IMG/VR virus record: IMGVR_UViG_3300003322_000628
Location: 1-64,000 of that record
Source: a virus
Direction: 5' to 3' (one strand)
Length of the DNA stretch: 64,000 nt
Below the pieces are notes generated by a model. It saw only the letters and a program-made list of their open reading frames with translations. It was not told where the DNA came from and did no database searches. A program made the position numbers and the translations under genes. Each line of letters starts with the position of its first letter. The first letter of the stretch is position 1. Of the stretch, positions 6,839 to 14,767 are shown piece by piece.

Positions 6839-7638
6839 GAGTTACAATCGTAACGAACGGCCCTAGCAATAGCGCTCGCAATCTGCAGGCGGCCTTGCGC
6901 TTGCGAGGAGGGGAAGCTTCACGTGCACGGCCAACGTCGCGCCTGTCTTGCCGCGGCACTCGATATGTAATAAACCTCGGAGTATCGGCCGCGCTAGGTT
7001 TTCAGCAGAGGCGTTTGCTAGTTAGCAACTCACAAGAGGGAGTACGCAACTGCCAAGATAAGCGCCTTACGTTCGATGCTCTTCGTAGAGCCAGCGTATC
7101 TTCGCTGGAGTGGGGGGAAACGCAAGAAGGGGCTGTTGCGACGTGGCTAGAGCGCGACGGTAAAGTTGTTGTGCGTCACACAGCGACAGGCCACAGCGGA
7201 GCAGGAATTCAAATCGTGCGTAAAGGAGAGCAGATTCCAGTTGCGCCTTTATATACGCGCTACTTCAAGAAGCAGGCGGAATACCGCGTGCATGTAGCGT
7301 TTGGTAATGTTATTCTTATCCAGCAAAAGAGGAAGCGAAATGGTGTTGAGCAAGAAAATGAACAATCTTTGGTACGCACTCATGCAAATGGATGGGTGTT
7401 CTCTACACAGGCTCTCTCTTGTAACGAGCGTGGCTATCGTGACAATCTCTGTGCTCTTGGTATTGCCGCTGCTAATGCGATAAGGGCTGCACATTGCGCT
7501 GTAGATATTCTCGTAAGCCACGAGAACGGAAACAACATGGTGGTGTGCGAAATCAATTCCGCACCAGCGCTGGAAGCCAATAGCACGCTAGCTGCATACA
7601 CAGATGCATTCATTAACGAAATGAGGAAATACGCGTGA
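6835..7638 (+). CDS. ATP-grasp ligase (RimK-like), start of amide-bond module
   Basis: 267 residues, ATG overlapping the previous stop (ATGA). ATP-grasp enzymes activate a carboxylate with ATP and join it to an amine or thiol. A glycine-rich segment (RHTATGHSGAGIQIV), a basic strand (YRVHVAFGNVILIQQKRKR) and a metal-binding end (AVDILV...VVCEINSAPAL) fit the nucleotide-binding loop, the adenine-contact strand and the D...E-x-N magnesium ligands. The first 85 residues form the smaller N-terminal lobe. Four further amide-chemistry genes lie in the next 6 kb, so it probably makes or extends a peptide-like product with them. Substrate unknown. Confidence 0.75.
   Translation: MRVTIVTNGPSNSARNLQAALRLRGGEASRARPTSRLSCRGTRYVINLGVSAALGFQQRRLLVSNSQEGVRNCQDKRLTFDALRRASVSSLEWGETQEGAVATWLERDGKVVVRHTATGHSGAGIQIVRKGEQIPVAPLYTRYFKKQAEYRVHVAFGNVILIQQKRKRNGVEQENEQSLVRTHANGWVFSTQALSCNERGYRDNLCALGIAAANAIRAAHCAVDILVSHENGNNMVVCEINSAPALEANSTLAAYTDAFINEMRKYA
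7015..7028. repeat. TTGCTA-GT-TAGCAA palindrome in coding
   Basis: Perfect copy inside the ATP-grasp gene, read in frame as Leu-Leu-Val-Ser-Asn. Confidence 0.9.
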
Positions 7639-7919
7639 ACAAAGACAATGCCCATCTCTATCTGCCTCTCGTGAAGGCTCTCGCTGAAGGTAAGGTTATT
7701 CAATACCAGACAAGCATTGGGACATGGCTAGATGTTACAGATGTATCTTTCGGGGTGGGTCATTATCATTATAGAGTCAAACCAGAGCCTCGCGTTCGAT
7801 GGGCTGTATACGATGAGAACGGGGAATTCCGCGTAGGTTCGCACGATAAGAAGTTGATCGAAGGTATGCAACGGCCTAAGGACACTATGGCGAAGTTTGT
7901 AGAAGAACTGGAGGGCTGA
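7635..7919 (+). CDS. Hypothetical protein
   Basis: 94 residues from a GTG overlapping the ATP-grasp stop. A helix (LVKALAEGKVIQYQTSIGTW) is followed by strands (HYHYRVKPEPRVRWAVYD); the first part matches a short domain seen in many phage proteins, of the type 'helix, GKxIQYR..G.W.D'. Role unknown. Confidence 0.55.
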   Translation: MNKDNAHLYLPLVKALAEGKVIQYQTSIGTWLDVTDVSFGVGHYHYRVKPEPRVRWAVYDENGEFRVGSHDKKLIEGMQRPKDTMAKFVEELEG

Positions 7920-8362
7920 TGGAGCCCCTGATTGTTGTATTCCAGTACACAGCCAATGGCGTTAAGGTTGCGGAATGGGCGTGGCTTAAGAAAAAGAAAG
8001 ATGCTATTCCTGTAGCTAGAAGTAAGAGGCCAGAAGGCTCTGCACTGCAGGCTGTGTGGACATGCGCGTGGCGCAGTGCTCCTTCGCATTACGAGCTGGC
8101 GTACGGCTATGTTACTGAGGAAAATCAGCGAGGACCCTTCAAGGACATTGCGGCTAGCATCCGAGACAAACATCTGCGCAAGCCCAAGGACAACAAATGG
8201 ACTAGAGCTGCTAAGAAAATCCTAGCCGATGCAATAGCTCCCGCTTCAACGCAGCTGGTTATTCCTCGGGAGCCGCCTAAGGAAGCTCCCAAGCCAAAAC
8301 CCAAAGCCAAGCTTTGGAATCCCTATTACATTTACGAGGCCCAGAAACGTGCAGCTCATTAA
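7919..8362 (+). CDS. Hypothetical protein with Pro/Lys-rich linker
   Basis: 147 residues; the ATG shares a base with the previous stop (TGATG). The N-terminal 100 residues are ordered-looking; residues about 120-135 are a PKEAPKPKPKAK linker. It overlaps the COOH-NH2 ligase start by 14 bp, so it may be made in step with that enzyme. Confidence 0.55.
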   Translation: MEPLIVVFQYTANGVKVAEWAWLKKKKDAIPVARSKRPEGSALQAVWTCAWRSAPSHYELAYGYVTEENQRGPFKDIAASIRDKHLRKPKDNKWTRAAKKILADAIAPASTQLVIPREPPKEAPKPKPKAKLWNPYYIYEAQKRAAH

Positions 8363-9212
8363 GGTTGGTGCTGATCCGGAAGTTGGCATCTACAATACCG
8401 CCAAAGGCATTGTCGTCCCGGGATGCGGTAAGATTCCCGGCACCAAAGCCAAGCCACACCCCGTTCCAAACTCAAAGATCGGTCTCAAGATTCAGGAGGA
8501 CGGAGTTAGTTTGGAGTACAACTTCGATCCTGTTCCAGTGAAGGACTTCTATCGGCGCGCCTTGGACGCTGCAGCTGGCGTGCGGAAAATGGTTAGTGCG
8601 CTATTCGGCCCAGACTATGACTGGTGGATTGGTGATGGCCACACGTTCGACATGAAGCAGCTGCTTCCACATCCGCAAGCTATGTGCTTCGGGTGCGACC
8701 CAGACTATCTCGCGCATCGCCGAGGGGAAATGAGGATGCCTCTGGACGCTAACGATTTGGGAGGCAATCGCTTCTTCGCGGGCCACATCCACATCGGATA
8801 CGACAGGAAGTCGTGCCTCGTTCCGGACTGGGCGATTGTGCAGGGCATGGAAGCTCTGGCGTACACGCATCTGGCCTGCCTTGGATATGACGACCAGCCT
8901 AACAGGCGCAAGTATTACGGCATTCCGGGCCTGTTCCGGCCCAAGAGCTATGGCTTGGAATACCGGACACCCTCCAACTTCTGGGTGCATCAGCCACAGC
9001 ATGTGTCTACGCTGATTTCCACGGCAGAGCACATCATCAACAAGCCTGCAAAGTTTCAGGAAATCTACCGACGCATCAACTTCGATGATGTGGTGGGGTA
9101 TATCAACGATCCGCGCAAGCGAGGTACGGAAGTGTTTGTTGACAGCATGGGCGATTTGCGAGACGAGCTTTTTGCGGCTCCTGAGGAGAACATCGATGGT
9201 GAGGAAAAGTAA
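8349..9212 (+). CDS. COOH-NH2 ligase type 2 (phiEco32-like)
   Basis: 287 residues from GTG 8349. VGADPE at the N-terminus, a PGTKAKPHPV segment, then QEDGVSLEYNFDPVPV and GHIHIGY match the family described in phiEco32-like phages, a glutamine-synthetase-like fold that links a carboxylate to an amine with ATP. Acidic and His residues in those motifs are the likely metal/ATP ligands. It overlaps its upstream neighbour and abuts the next gene (TAATG). Iyer, Aravind and colleagues proposed peptide or cell-surface modification for this family; the substrate is unproven. Confidence 0.82.
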   Translation: MQLIKVGADPEVGIYNTAKGIVVPGCGKIPGTKAKPHPVPNSKIGLKIQEDGVSLEYNFDPVPVKDFYRRALDAAAGVRKMVSALFGPDYDWWIGDGHTFDMKQLLPHPQAMCFGCDPDYLAHRRGEMRMPLDANDLGGNRFFAGHIHIGYDRKSCLVPDWAIVQGMEALAYTHLACLGYDDQPNRRKYYGIPGLFRPKSYGLEYRTPSNFWVHQPQHVSTLISTAEHIINKPAKFQEIYRRINFDDVVGYINDPRKRGTEVFVDSMGDLRDELFAAPEENIDGEEK

Positions 9213-9829
9213 TGCACCACTACAGTAGGGATGATTTTATTTCGTACTATGGAGGCAGCTTCCTGCTCAGTCCATCCACCAATAAGGTGGTAAGAGTTTT
9301 GCAGGGCGATCCAGCCAGAGAGTCCCACGTCATTCTGACGGATAAGAGCAGCGTCCATCTGCGAGACTTGGACTGGAAGCATGTCAAGACTCCGCAGCTC
9401 GGCTTTCGTACGCTGGAGAATGGACGCCTGCTCTACTACGTACAGAGGCGTGCGGTGCGCGAGCGCCAGAAGGGCGTAACCCCTGTGGCCATTGTCATTG
9501 ACATTCCGGGCATCATGACTTCTATTGCTCAGGAGCTTGGCTATTCTCAGGACGTTGCTCGTCTAGCCCAGCTCAATGACAAGCTGGCAGAGGCTATTTT
9601 CCATCCCGAGTTTGTGTCGATGGAAGATGCGCTGGAATTGCTAGCTAGCAAACGACATGCTGTAGCATTCGCGCTGTCTCCTGATTGGGCAATCACGCTC
9701 GGCCTGCATTCGGACAAGCGCTATCTGCTGCATTACAAGAATCGTCGAGCAGGTCATTCCGTCGATGGGAAGAAGTGGGCATTCAATGACAGCGATGTAG
9801 AATACATCTTCAATAGGAGCAAGCTATGA
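9212..9829 (+). CDS. Hypothetical protein within amidoligase cluster
   Basis: 205 residues; ATG overlaps the ligase stop. I recognise no domain. The C-terminal third (KRHAVAFALSPDWAITLGLHSDKRYLL by position 145-170) looks like alternating strands. Its place between the two ligases and the cyclotransferase suggests a partner or substrate role, which is inference from position only. The palindrome at 9638-9651 lies inside, read as LLASK. Confidence 0.5.
   Translation: MHHYSRDDFISYYGGSFLLSPSTNKVVRVLQGDPARESHVILTDKSSVHLRDLDWKHVKTPQLGFRTLENGRLLYYVQRRAVRERQKGVTPVAIVIDIPGIMTSIAQELGYSQDVARLAQLNDKLAEAIFHPEFVSMEDALELLASKRHAVAFALSPDWAITLGLHSDKRYLLHYKNRRAGHSVDGKKWAFNDSDVEYIFNRSKL
9638..9651. repeat. TTGCTA-GC-TAGCAA palindrome in coding
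   Basis: Perfect copy inside the hypothetical gene 9212-9829, in frame as Leu-Leu-Ala-Ser-Lys. Confidence 0.9.
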
Positions 9830-10182
9830 TGAACCGAGTAGTGGTTTACGGAAGCCTAAAGCGCGGCTTTGGTAACCACCGATTGCTAGAGACAGCTGAG
9901 TTTGTTGGGCCGTGCGTGTTCCGAGGCACAATGTACAGTCTCGGCGGATTCCCTGCTGTGTCTCTACACGGGGACACGCAGATTGTTGGAGAGCTGTATG
10001 ATGTAGATGACGCTACGCTCTCTCGTCTTGATGGCCTCGAAGGATTCCGTGGTCATGGAGAACGCAATTGGTATGAGCGAGAGAAGATTGAAACAAACAA
10101 GGGGCCTGCGTGGGTGTACACGCAGGACGCCGACCAGCAGCTTTCGTCCTATCCGATTGTCAAGAGTGGGGTGTGGGAGTGA
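9826..10182 (+). CDS. Gamma-glutamylcyclotransferase-like protein (AIG2/GGCT fold)
   Basis: 118 residues; ATG 9826 follows AGGAG and overlaps the previous stop. VVYGSLKRGFGNH is the family's YGSLxxG substrate-binding loop; GELYDVDDATLSRLDGLEG is the conserved second half with a catalytic-type Glu. These enzymes cleave gamma-glutamyl amine links by cyclising to 5-oxoproline, or act as gamma-glutamylamine cyclotransferases. Next to two amide ligases it could edit, trim or recycle a gamma-glutamyl-linked product. Confidence 0.82.
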   Translation: MMNRVVVYGSLKRGFGNHRLLETAEFVGPCVFRGTMYSLGGFPAVSLHGDTQIVGELYDVDDATLSRLDGLEGFRGHGERNWYEREKIETNKGPAWVYTQDADQQLSSYPIVKSGVWE

Positions 10183-10553
10183 AGATTGAAATTGGAAAGA
10201 CGTACGCCGTCCGCTCAGTAATTGGCGGCCACGTTGTTAATAATTTCCAAGTGCGGGCTCTTGGGCAGGACGGATGGTACTACGGCCTGTGGATGGAGAC
10301 AAACGATAGTGGTGCCGCAGCCGGTAGGTTTTCTGCGGAAGGACTAACAGACAAATGCGGCTACAGACTGGCGCCCAACATCAAGAAGGTGAAGAAGTAT
10401 ACTGCAGTGCTATCGCCAAAAACGAAGGGCTTCAAGATACAGATGGCAGCGATGATGTTCGATACTGAACAGCAAGTTATAGAGCATTGGGCAGACTCTG
10501 CTTTTTTCAAGATCATCAAAATTGTGGAAGTAGAGTGGGAAGAGGAGGAATAA
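10179..10553 (+). CDS. Hypothetical protein
   Basis: 124 residues from a GTG overlapping the cyclotransferase stop (GTGA). IEIGKTYAVRSVIGGHVVN starts a beta-rich N-terminal half; the C-terminus is very acidic (EVEWEEEE). The upstream ATG at 10110 would overlap heavily and is not preferred. It lies between GGCT and amidoligase and is probably part of the module. Confidence 0.55.
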   Translation: MKIEIGKTYAVRSVIGGHVVNNFQVRALGQDGWYYGLWMETNDSGAAAGRFSAEGLTDKCGYRLAPNIKKVKKYTAVLSPKTKGFKIQMAAMMFDTEQQVIEHWADSAFFKIIKIVEVEWEEEE

Positions 10554-11666
10554 ATGGGACAGAACGTAGGTCAGCGATACAAGCGTACAGTCCATCGCCA
10601 GCCAGAGGTTGACGACAGCCTACCCGTGCCCTACGCCAAGGTGGGCATCGAGATCGAAGTGGAGGGCTATCGCACCAAGGAAGATTTGGGTGGATGGCTA
10701 AACCACTGGTCAATTAAGGAAGACCACAGCCTTCGCAATAATGGCATGGAGTTTGTCACAGATCAGGGCATGGTTGGGAAGGATATCAAGCTATGCATTG
10801 AGAACATCTGCAAGCTGTTCAGGCACAACAAATACAGCGAGGGCTATCCGCGCGCCGGCATTCACTTCCACATCGACGTAACGGACTTGAACGAGCACAG
10901 CAACACGCAGCTGCTCAATCTGGTGCTTGCGTATATGCTGTTTGAGAAGGCCGTCTTTCGCTTTGCTGGCGAGTGGCGAGAGGCTTGCGGATTTTGCGAT
11001 CCTCTTCTGCTTAGCCAGCGAGACTTCCCGAACATCAGCGCCTTGCTGTACGACTGGAATAACCTGTACCCACTGAGTGAGGGCAGGTTTAGCAAGTATC
11101 AGGCCATTAACTTTCTACCGCTCGCTCGTTTTGGCACGCTTGAATTTCGCCAGCTCCCCACCACGTTTGATGCACAGCGTATCATCGACTGGCTGTGCAT
11201 TTGCCTGAGCTTCAAGCAGTATGCCGTCAACTATGACGTTGATCCTGTTGATTACATGGACAAATATGGTGTTGATGGCCTTGTCAATGCTGTGTTTGGC
11301 AAGTGGCGCAGCGCTGTGGACAAATATATCGTAGACGCGGAGATTAAAGCTGCTGCTCTGGAAGTTAGAAGCCTGCGTATTGGCCGATCTTTCTCTGGCA
11401 AGAAAGCAGTTAAGCCGGTGTTGGATAGCTGGGACAAGCCAGACAATCCTTTGCTACTTAGCAAGATAGAACAGGCACCAAAAAGGCCGGCCGCTAAAAA
11501 AATAGACGCGGCTACACTAGAAGCCGTAGCTTTAGACCGGCAGCACGCTGCCGACGCTGCGCTGTTCGGCGCGGGCAGAGAAGCAGAGTGGCTGCGCTTG
11601 AACGAGCAGTTGGCGCAACAGCTACGCGGCGTGCCCGACCTCATCCCGCCGCAACGTCGTCGTTAA
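10554..11666 (+). CDS. Amidoligase (glutamine-synthetase-like fold)
   Basis: 370 residues, ATG directly after the previous stop with GAGGAGG upstream. VGIEIEVEG and the RAGIHFHIDV strand are the family's metal-binding motifs (E-x-E and H-x-H); ARFGTLEFRQLPTT is the late E-x-R segment. Amidoligases form amide or isopeptide bonds using ATP. The last 90 residues are Ala-rich and probably flexible. It carries a palindrome at 11451-11464 in frame (LLLSK). It acts most likely with the glutamine amidotransferase that follows. Confidence 0.82.
   Translation: MGQNVGQRYKRTVHRQPEVDDSLPVPYAKVGIEIEVEGYRTKEDLGGWLNHWSIKEDHSLRNNGMEFVTDQGMVGKDIKLCIENICKLFRHNKYSEGYPRAGIHFHIDVTDLNEHSNTQLLNLVLAYMLFEKAVFRFAGEWREACGFCDPLLLSQRDFPNISALLYDWNNLYPLSEGRFSKYQAINFLPLARFGTLEFRQLPTTFDAQRIIDWLCICLSFKQYAVNYDVDPVDYMDKYGVDGLVNAVFGKWRSAVDKYIVDAEIKAAALEVRSLRIGRSFSGKKAVKPVLDSWDKPDNPLLLSKIEQAPKRPAAKKIDAATLEAVALDRQHAADAALFGAGREAEWLRLNEQLAQQLRGVPDLIPPQRRR
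11451..11464. repeat. TTGCTA-CT-TAGCAA palindrome in coding
   Basis: Perfect copy inside the amidoligase gene, in frame as Leu-Leu-Leu-Ser-Lys. Confidence 0.9.
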
Positions 11667-11688
11667 TTCAATTTAAGGAGAACGTGCC

Positions 11689-13089
11689 ATTTGTGGTATT
11701 CTTGGTGTCATTAACGGCGAACAGTCGTGGAAGAAGGGCCTCGGTGAGCTGAATGCTTACATGAAGCAGGGCTGCATCTCAGGTATTTTCCGAGGAGAGG
11801 ACAGCACCGGGCTGGTTCAGATCAGCAGGAAGTTTGATTCTCGTGTTCTGAAGATGCCCTTTGACGGATACATCTTCGCTCAGCAGAAGAAGGTAAAGCA
11901 GGCATTCGATAATGTGGATAGCAATTTCGCTACTATTGTCCATCACCGCGCTGCTACTCATGGCACAGTCAGCATGGACAATTGCCATCCCTTCGAGCAC
12001 AAGGCAGGCGAACGTTACGTAGTGGGAGTGCATAACGGCACCATCCACACGTTCAGTAGGAACGAAGATGGCAAGAGCTTTGATGTAGATAGCGACTGGC
12101 TCTACCATCGCATCGCTCGCGACGGCGCTATGAAGGCGCTCGGTAGCCTGAGTGGGGGCTCTTACGCCCTTGTCTGGGCGGAGAAGCCAAGCGATAAGAT
12201 TTTCATGGCCGTTAATGAGCAGCGGCCGCTGGCGTTTGCTTTCGTCAGAGGGCTCAATGCTATGGTATTGGCTAGCGAGCACGCCCATCTGTGGTATTTG
12301 GCGTGGCGGAATGGTATCGAAGTGGAACAGATTATGTATCCAGCCGTAGACACCATCTACGAATTCGATCCCAAGGGGGATTTGCGCGACTATAAAACCC
12401 ACGACATTGAGAAGATAAAGTATAAGCCACCAGCCTACTCTGCTCCTTCTTATTCATCTGCGCCACCTGTCAATCAGGTGGTGAGGCAGCACGGTGTTAA
12501 TGAAATTAGAGATGTGTATGGTGCAGCTTCCAACTTGAATGAGATGGGGTTCAATCCCGGCGAGGAGTTGGAGTTTGTCCTTCACCGCAAGCTCGCGATG
12601 GCAAATAGAGCGACAGAAACATACGCGCTGTTTGGAGAAGTGATTAATCCGAGGGCTGTTGTAGAAAAGGCTGTAATCAATGGCGCTACGTCTAATGTCA
12701 TTGAGAACATGACCAAATCCAAGCTTATCATGGTGAAGGCTTTGGGTACGCGAGAAATCACAGATCGAACCACAGGAAAGGTGGTGGACAAATTTGTAAT
12801 TTGCAGCACTCCGTCTTGCGATATCGAGGATGATAGTGGAGAGCAACTTGCTAACGTGGAGGATGAGAATAGCGACCCTTTCGTCATTGGGCCGCGTGGC
12901 AATCCCGTAACTAAGGAAGAATGGGAGCGCCTCACTTCCAGAGGGTGTTCCCATTGCGGCGAGCGATTTCACGTCGAAGAGGCTGGGACTATTGTCTGGA
13001 CTTCTTCTGGGGATAGCCCTGTGTGTGCTCAGTGTATTCAGTGGTGGAACAACCAGTACCCCAACAGCATGAGGGGGATGTTGAATTGA
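11689..13089 (+). CDS. Class II glutamine amidotransferase, AUU start
   Basis: 466 residues. Class II (Ntn-type) glutaminases need Cys as residue 2, exposed when Met is removed. Here CGILGV follows an ATT at 11689, with AAGGAG at 11675-11680 (8-nt spacing); the first ATG (11761) would delete the nucleophile. Other family motifs are present: FRGEDSTG, VHHRAATHG, NCHPF, VGVHNGT. The C-terminus (residues about 420-450) has a C-x2-C...C-x2-C zinc ribbon after a disordered middle. No synthetase domain is fused, so released ammonia may feed the neighbouring ligases. Confidence 0.85.
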   Translation: MCGILGVINGEQSWKKGLGELNAYMKQGCISGIFRGEDSTGLVQISRKFDSRVLKMPFDGYIFAQQKKVKQAFDNVDSNFATIVHHRAATHGTVSMDNCHPFEHKAGERYVVGVHNGTIHTFSRNEDGKSFDVDSDWLYHRIARDGAMKALGSLSGGSYALVWAEKPSDKIFMAVNEQRPLAFAFVRGLNAMVLASEHAHLWYLAWRNGIEVEQIMYPAVDTIYEFDPKGDLRDYKTHDIEKIKYKPPAYSAPSYSSAPPVNQVVRQHGVNEIRDVYGAASNLNEMGFNPGEELEFVLHRKLAMANRATETYALFGEVINPRAVVEKAVINGATSNVIENMTKSKLIMVKALGTREITDRTTGKVVDKFVICSTPSCDIEDDSGEQLANVEDENSDPFVIGPRGNPVTKEEWERLTSRGCSHCGERFHVEEAGTIVWTSSGDSPVCAQCIQWWNNQYPNSMRGMLN

Positions 13090-13907
13090 GCGTCGAAGTG
13101 TACAGCGTACGAGACAAGATTAGGGATATTGCTGGTGAGCTTGCTCTAGATGAGCAGGCCACCGGCCTTACATGCCCCTACTGTGCCGGCGGCAGTAGTG
13201 GAGAGAAGTCCCTGTCTGTCATTCGCAAAGCTAACAAAGCTGAATATTTCTGCCATCGCGCTAGTTGCAACATGCACGGCGCTGTCAATATGGCTGGACG
13301 AGAGCTGATAGTTGCTAAGAAGAAGGAATACCACGCGCCTCCTGAGTTTAAAATGGAGGGAGTGCCGGAGGCCGTTCTAGAAAAAATCAAGGACAGAATT
13401 TCCAAGCGCCACATTATGCTTGAGGGCGTGATGTGGTGCCCTACACAACAGAGACTGGCGATCCCAATCAGGAACAGATACAACCAGCGCATCGGGTATG
13501 TCTTTCGAGCGATAGAAAAAACTGACAAATCAAAAGCTTACATCCGCCTTACGGATTCTACGTTTCCTGTAATGAGCTGGCATCGCAAGGATGGGGACGC
13601 GTTTGGAAATTGGGGGGGCACTCCGATTGTACTTGTCGAGGACATCCCATCTGCGTACAAAGCGACGGAGTTTATCCATGCAATAGCACTCCTTGGCACC
13701 AATCTGTCGGATAACAAGGTGGCGGACATTATCAAAATGAAGCCACGCAAAGTATTAGTGGCTCTGGATCAGGACGCCACAGCTAAAGCTGCTGCAGCGC
13801 TAGCTAGGTATGACGGTGTTCTGGACAGCATAGAACTTAGGCCGCTGACAAAAGACTTGAAGGACTGCTCCTCTGAAGAAATCAAAGAGGCGCTCCAGCT
13901 AGGTTAA
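13086..13907 (+). CDS. DNA primase: zinc ribbon plus Toprim
   Basis: 273 residues. The likely start is TTG 13086, overlapping the previous stop; GTG 13098 is an alternative. An N-terminal zinc ribbon (CPYC, then CHRASC) matches T7 gp4-type primases; the later VLVEDIPSAYKA and KVLVALDQDATAKA carry the Toprim Glu and D-x-D that bind magnesium. It synthesises RNA primers for lagging-strand replication. Unlike T7, the helicase is a separate gene 0.85 kb downstream. Confidence 0.8.
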   Translation: MSVEVYSVRDKIRDIAGELALDEQATGLTCPYCAGGSSGEKSLSVIRKANKAEYFCHRASCNMHGAVNMAGRELIVAKKKEYHAPPEFKMEGVPEAVLEKIKDRISKRHIMLEGVMWCPTQQRLAIPIRNRYNQRIGYVFRAIEKTDKSKAYIRLTDSTFPVMSWHRKDGDAFGNWGGTPIVLVEDIPSAYKATEFIHAIALLGTNLSDNKVADIIKMKPRKVLVALDQDATAKAAAALARYDGVLDSIELRPLTKDLKDCSSEEIKEALQLG

Positions 13908-13909
13908 CA

Positions 13910-14213
13910 ATGCCTTCCTTAAAGAAACGCCCCAAAAAAAGTTGAGGCTCTGACGTGGGCCTCTAAGGGAAAGTGTTTTTATTGTGGACAATTTATGGGA
14001 ACGAGGGCCACATGGGACCATTTCCTTCCAGTTGTTAGAGGACACAGCCATAGACTGAACATCGTGCTGGCATGCAAGAAATGCAATTGTCGTAAAGGCC
14101 ATCGTAGGCCCAGCCCAAAGCAAAGGGAGAAGTTTATCTACTTCACCCACGCTTACATAGCCCACCGCCTTTCCACTCTTTCTGGTGCAGAGCAGCCAAA
14201 GGATATCGCGTAA
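13910..14213 (+). pseudogene. HNH endonuclease gene with frameshift at an A7 run
   Basis: ATG 13910 opens MPSLKKRPKK, then reaches TGA at 13943. The rest of the protein is in another frame from 13941: CFYCGQF, WDHFLPVVRGHSHRLN, CKKCNCRKG, a complete HNH signature of about 100 residues ending at 14213. The two frames meet in a run of seven A (13934-13940); one fewer A restores a single reading frame. No ATG, GTG or TTG precedes the first CxxC in the second frame. This is a homopolymer error, a true mutation, or slippage-dependent expression. Its stop overlaps the next start (TAATG). Confidence 0.7.
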
Positions 14214-14767
14214 TGTACGGTTTGTCGCAGGCGCATTTTGAAATTCTCCGGGACAAGTTTATTCCGCTGATTGAGGAACTTCTGAATAAGGCGGAAGTCA
14301 AAAGAGAGGGTCCCGTCGAGTTTACAATGGAGCTCGTTGAAACGGACAAAGGAAACATCAATCACTCAAACGTTTACAGGTTTGAGCTGCGCGTACGACG
14401 CGAGACGATGGTTCCTATCAGAAAAGGCGGTTATTGGGGTTTTGTAAAACAAATTCAGCCTTGCACAGTTTTGTACTTCTACCTCAGCACTATGCCCGGC
14501 TGCTGCGGAGTGCTAATTAGCAACAGCATGTATGTTTATGAGGACTTCAGAAACAAAGGCCTAGCAACTCTGATGCAGCAATTTAAGGAGCAGTTTGCCT
14601 TTAGCGCAGGTTATACAGTGTTGCTAGCTACGGAAAAGGAAGGAAGTGGTAACAGAGGGATATTGCAAAAGAGTGGGTGGGAAATCAAAAGCTCTTTCAA
14701 TAACCGGCGCTCAGCTAATCAAGTAAATATTCTGGTAAAGGAGCTAAAACCTATTGGGCCAAAATGA
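14213..14767 (+). CDS. GNAT-family N-acetyltransferase
   Basis: 184 residues; ATG overlaps the HNH stop. VYEDFRNKGLATLMQQFKEQ (residues 109-128) is the acetyl-CoA pyrophosphate-binding loop and helix (R-x-x-G-x-A), and ILQKSGWEI is the usual C-terminal strand. It would transfer an acyl group to an amine; substrate unknown. GNAT folds also occur in amidoligase-linked peptide pathways, so a link to the module upstream is possible. Confidence 0.75.
   Translation: MYGLSQAHFEILRDKFIPLIEELLNKAEVKREGPVEFTMELVETDKGNINHSNVYRFELRVRRETMVPIRKGGYWGFVKQIQPCTVLYFYLSTMPGCCGVLISNSMYVYEDFRNKGLATLMQQFKEQFAFSAGYTVLLATEKEGSGNRGILQKSGWEIKSSFNNRRSANQVNILVKELKPIGPK
14510..14523. repeat. Near-copy of the palindrome (GTGCTA-AT-TAGCAA)
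   Basis: Matches the 14-bp palindrome at all fixed positions but the first base. It lies inside the acetyltransferase gene (GVLISNS) in the same frame phase as other coding copies. Confidence 0.6.

Noticed and set aside
11779-12402. 207-codon minus-strand frame
   Set aside because: Antisense shadow of the glutamine amidotransferase.
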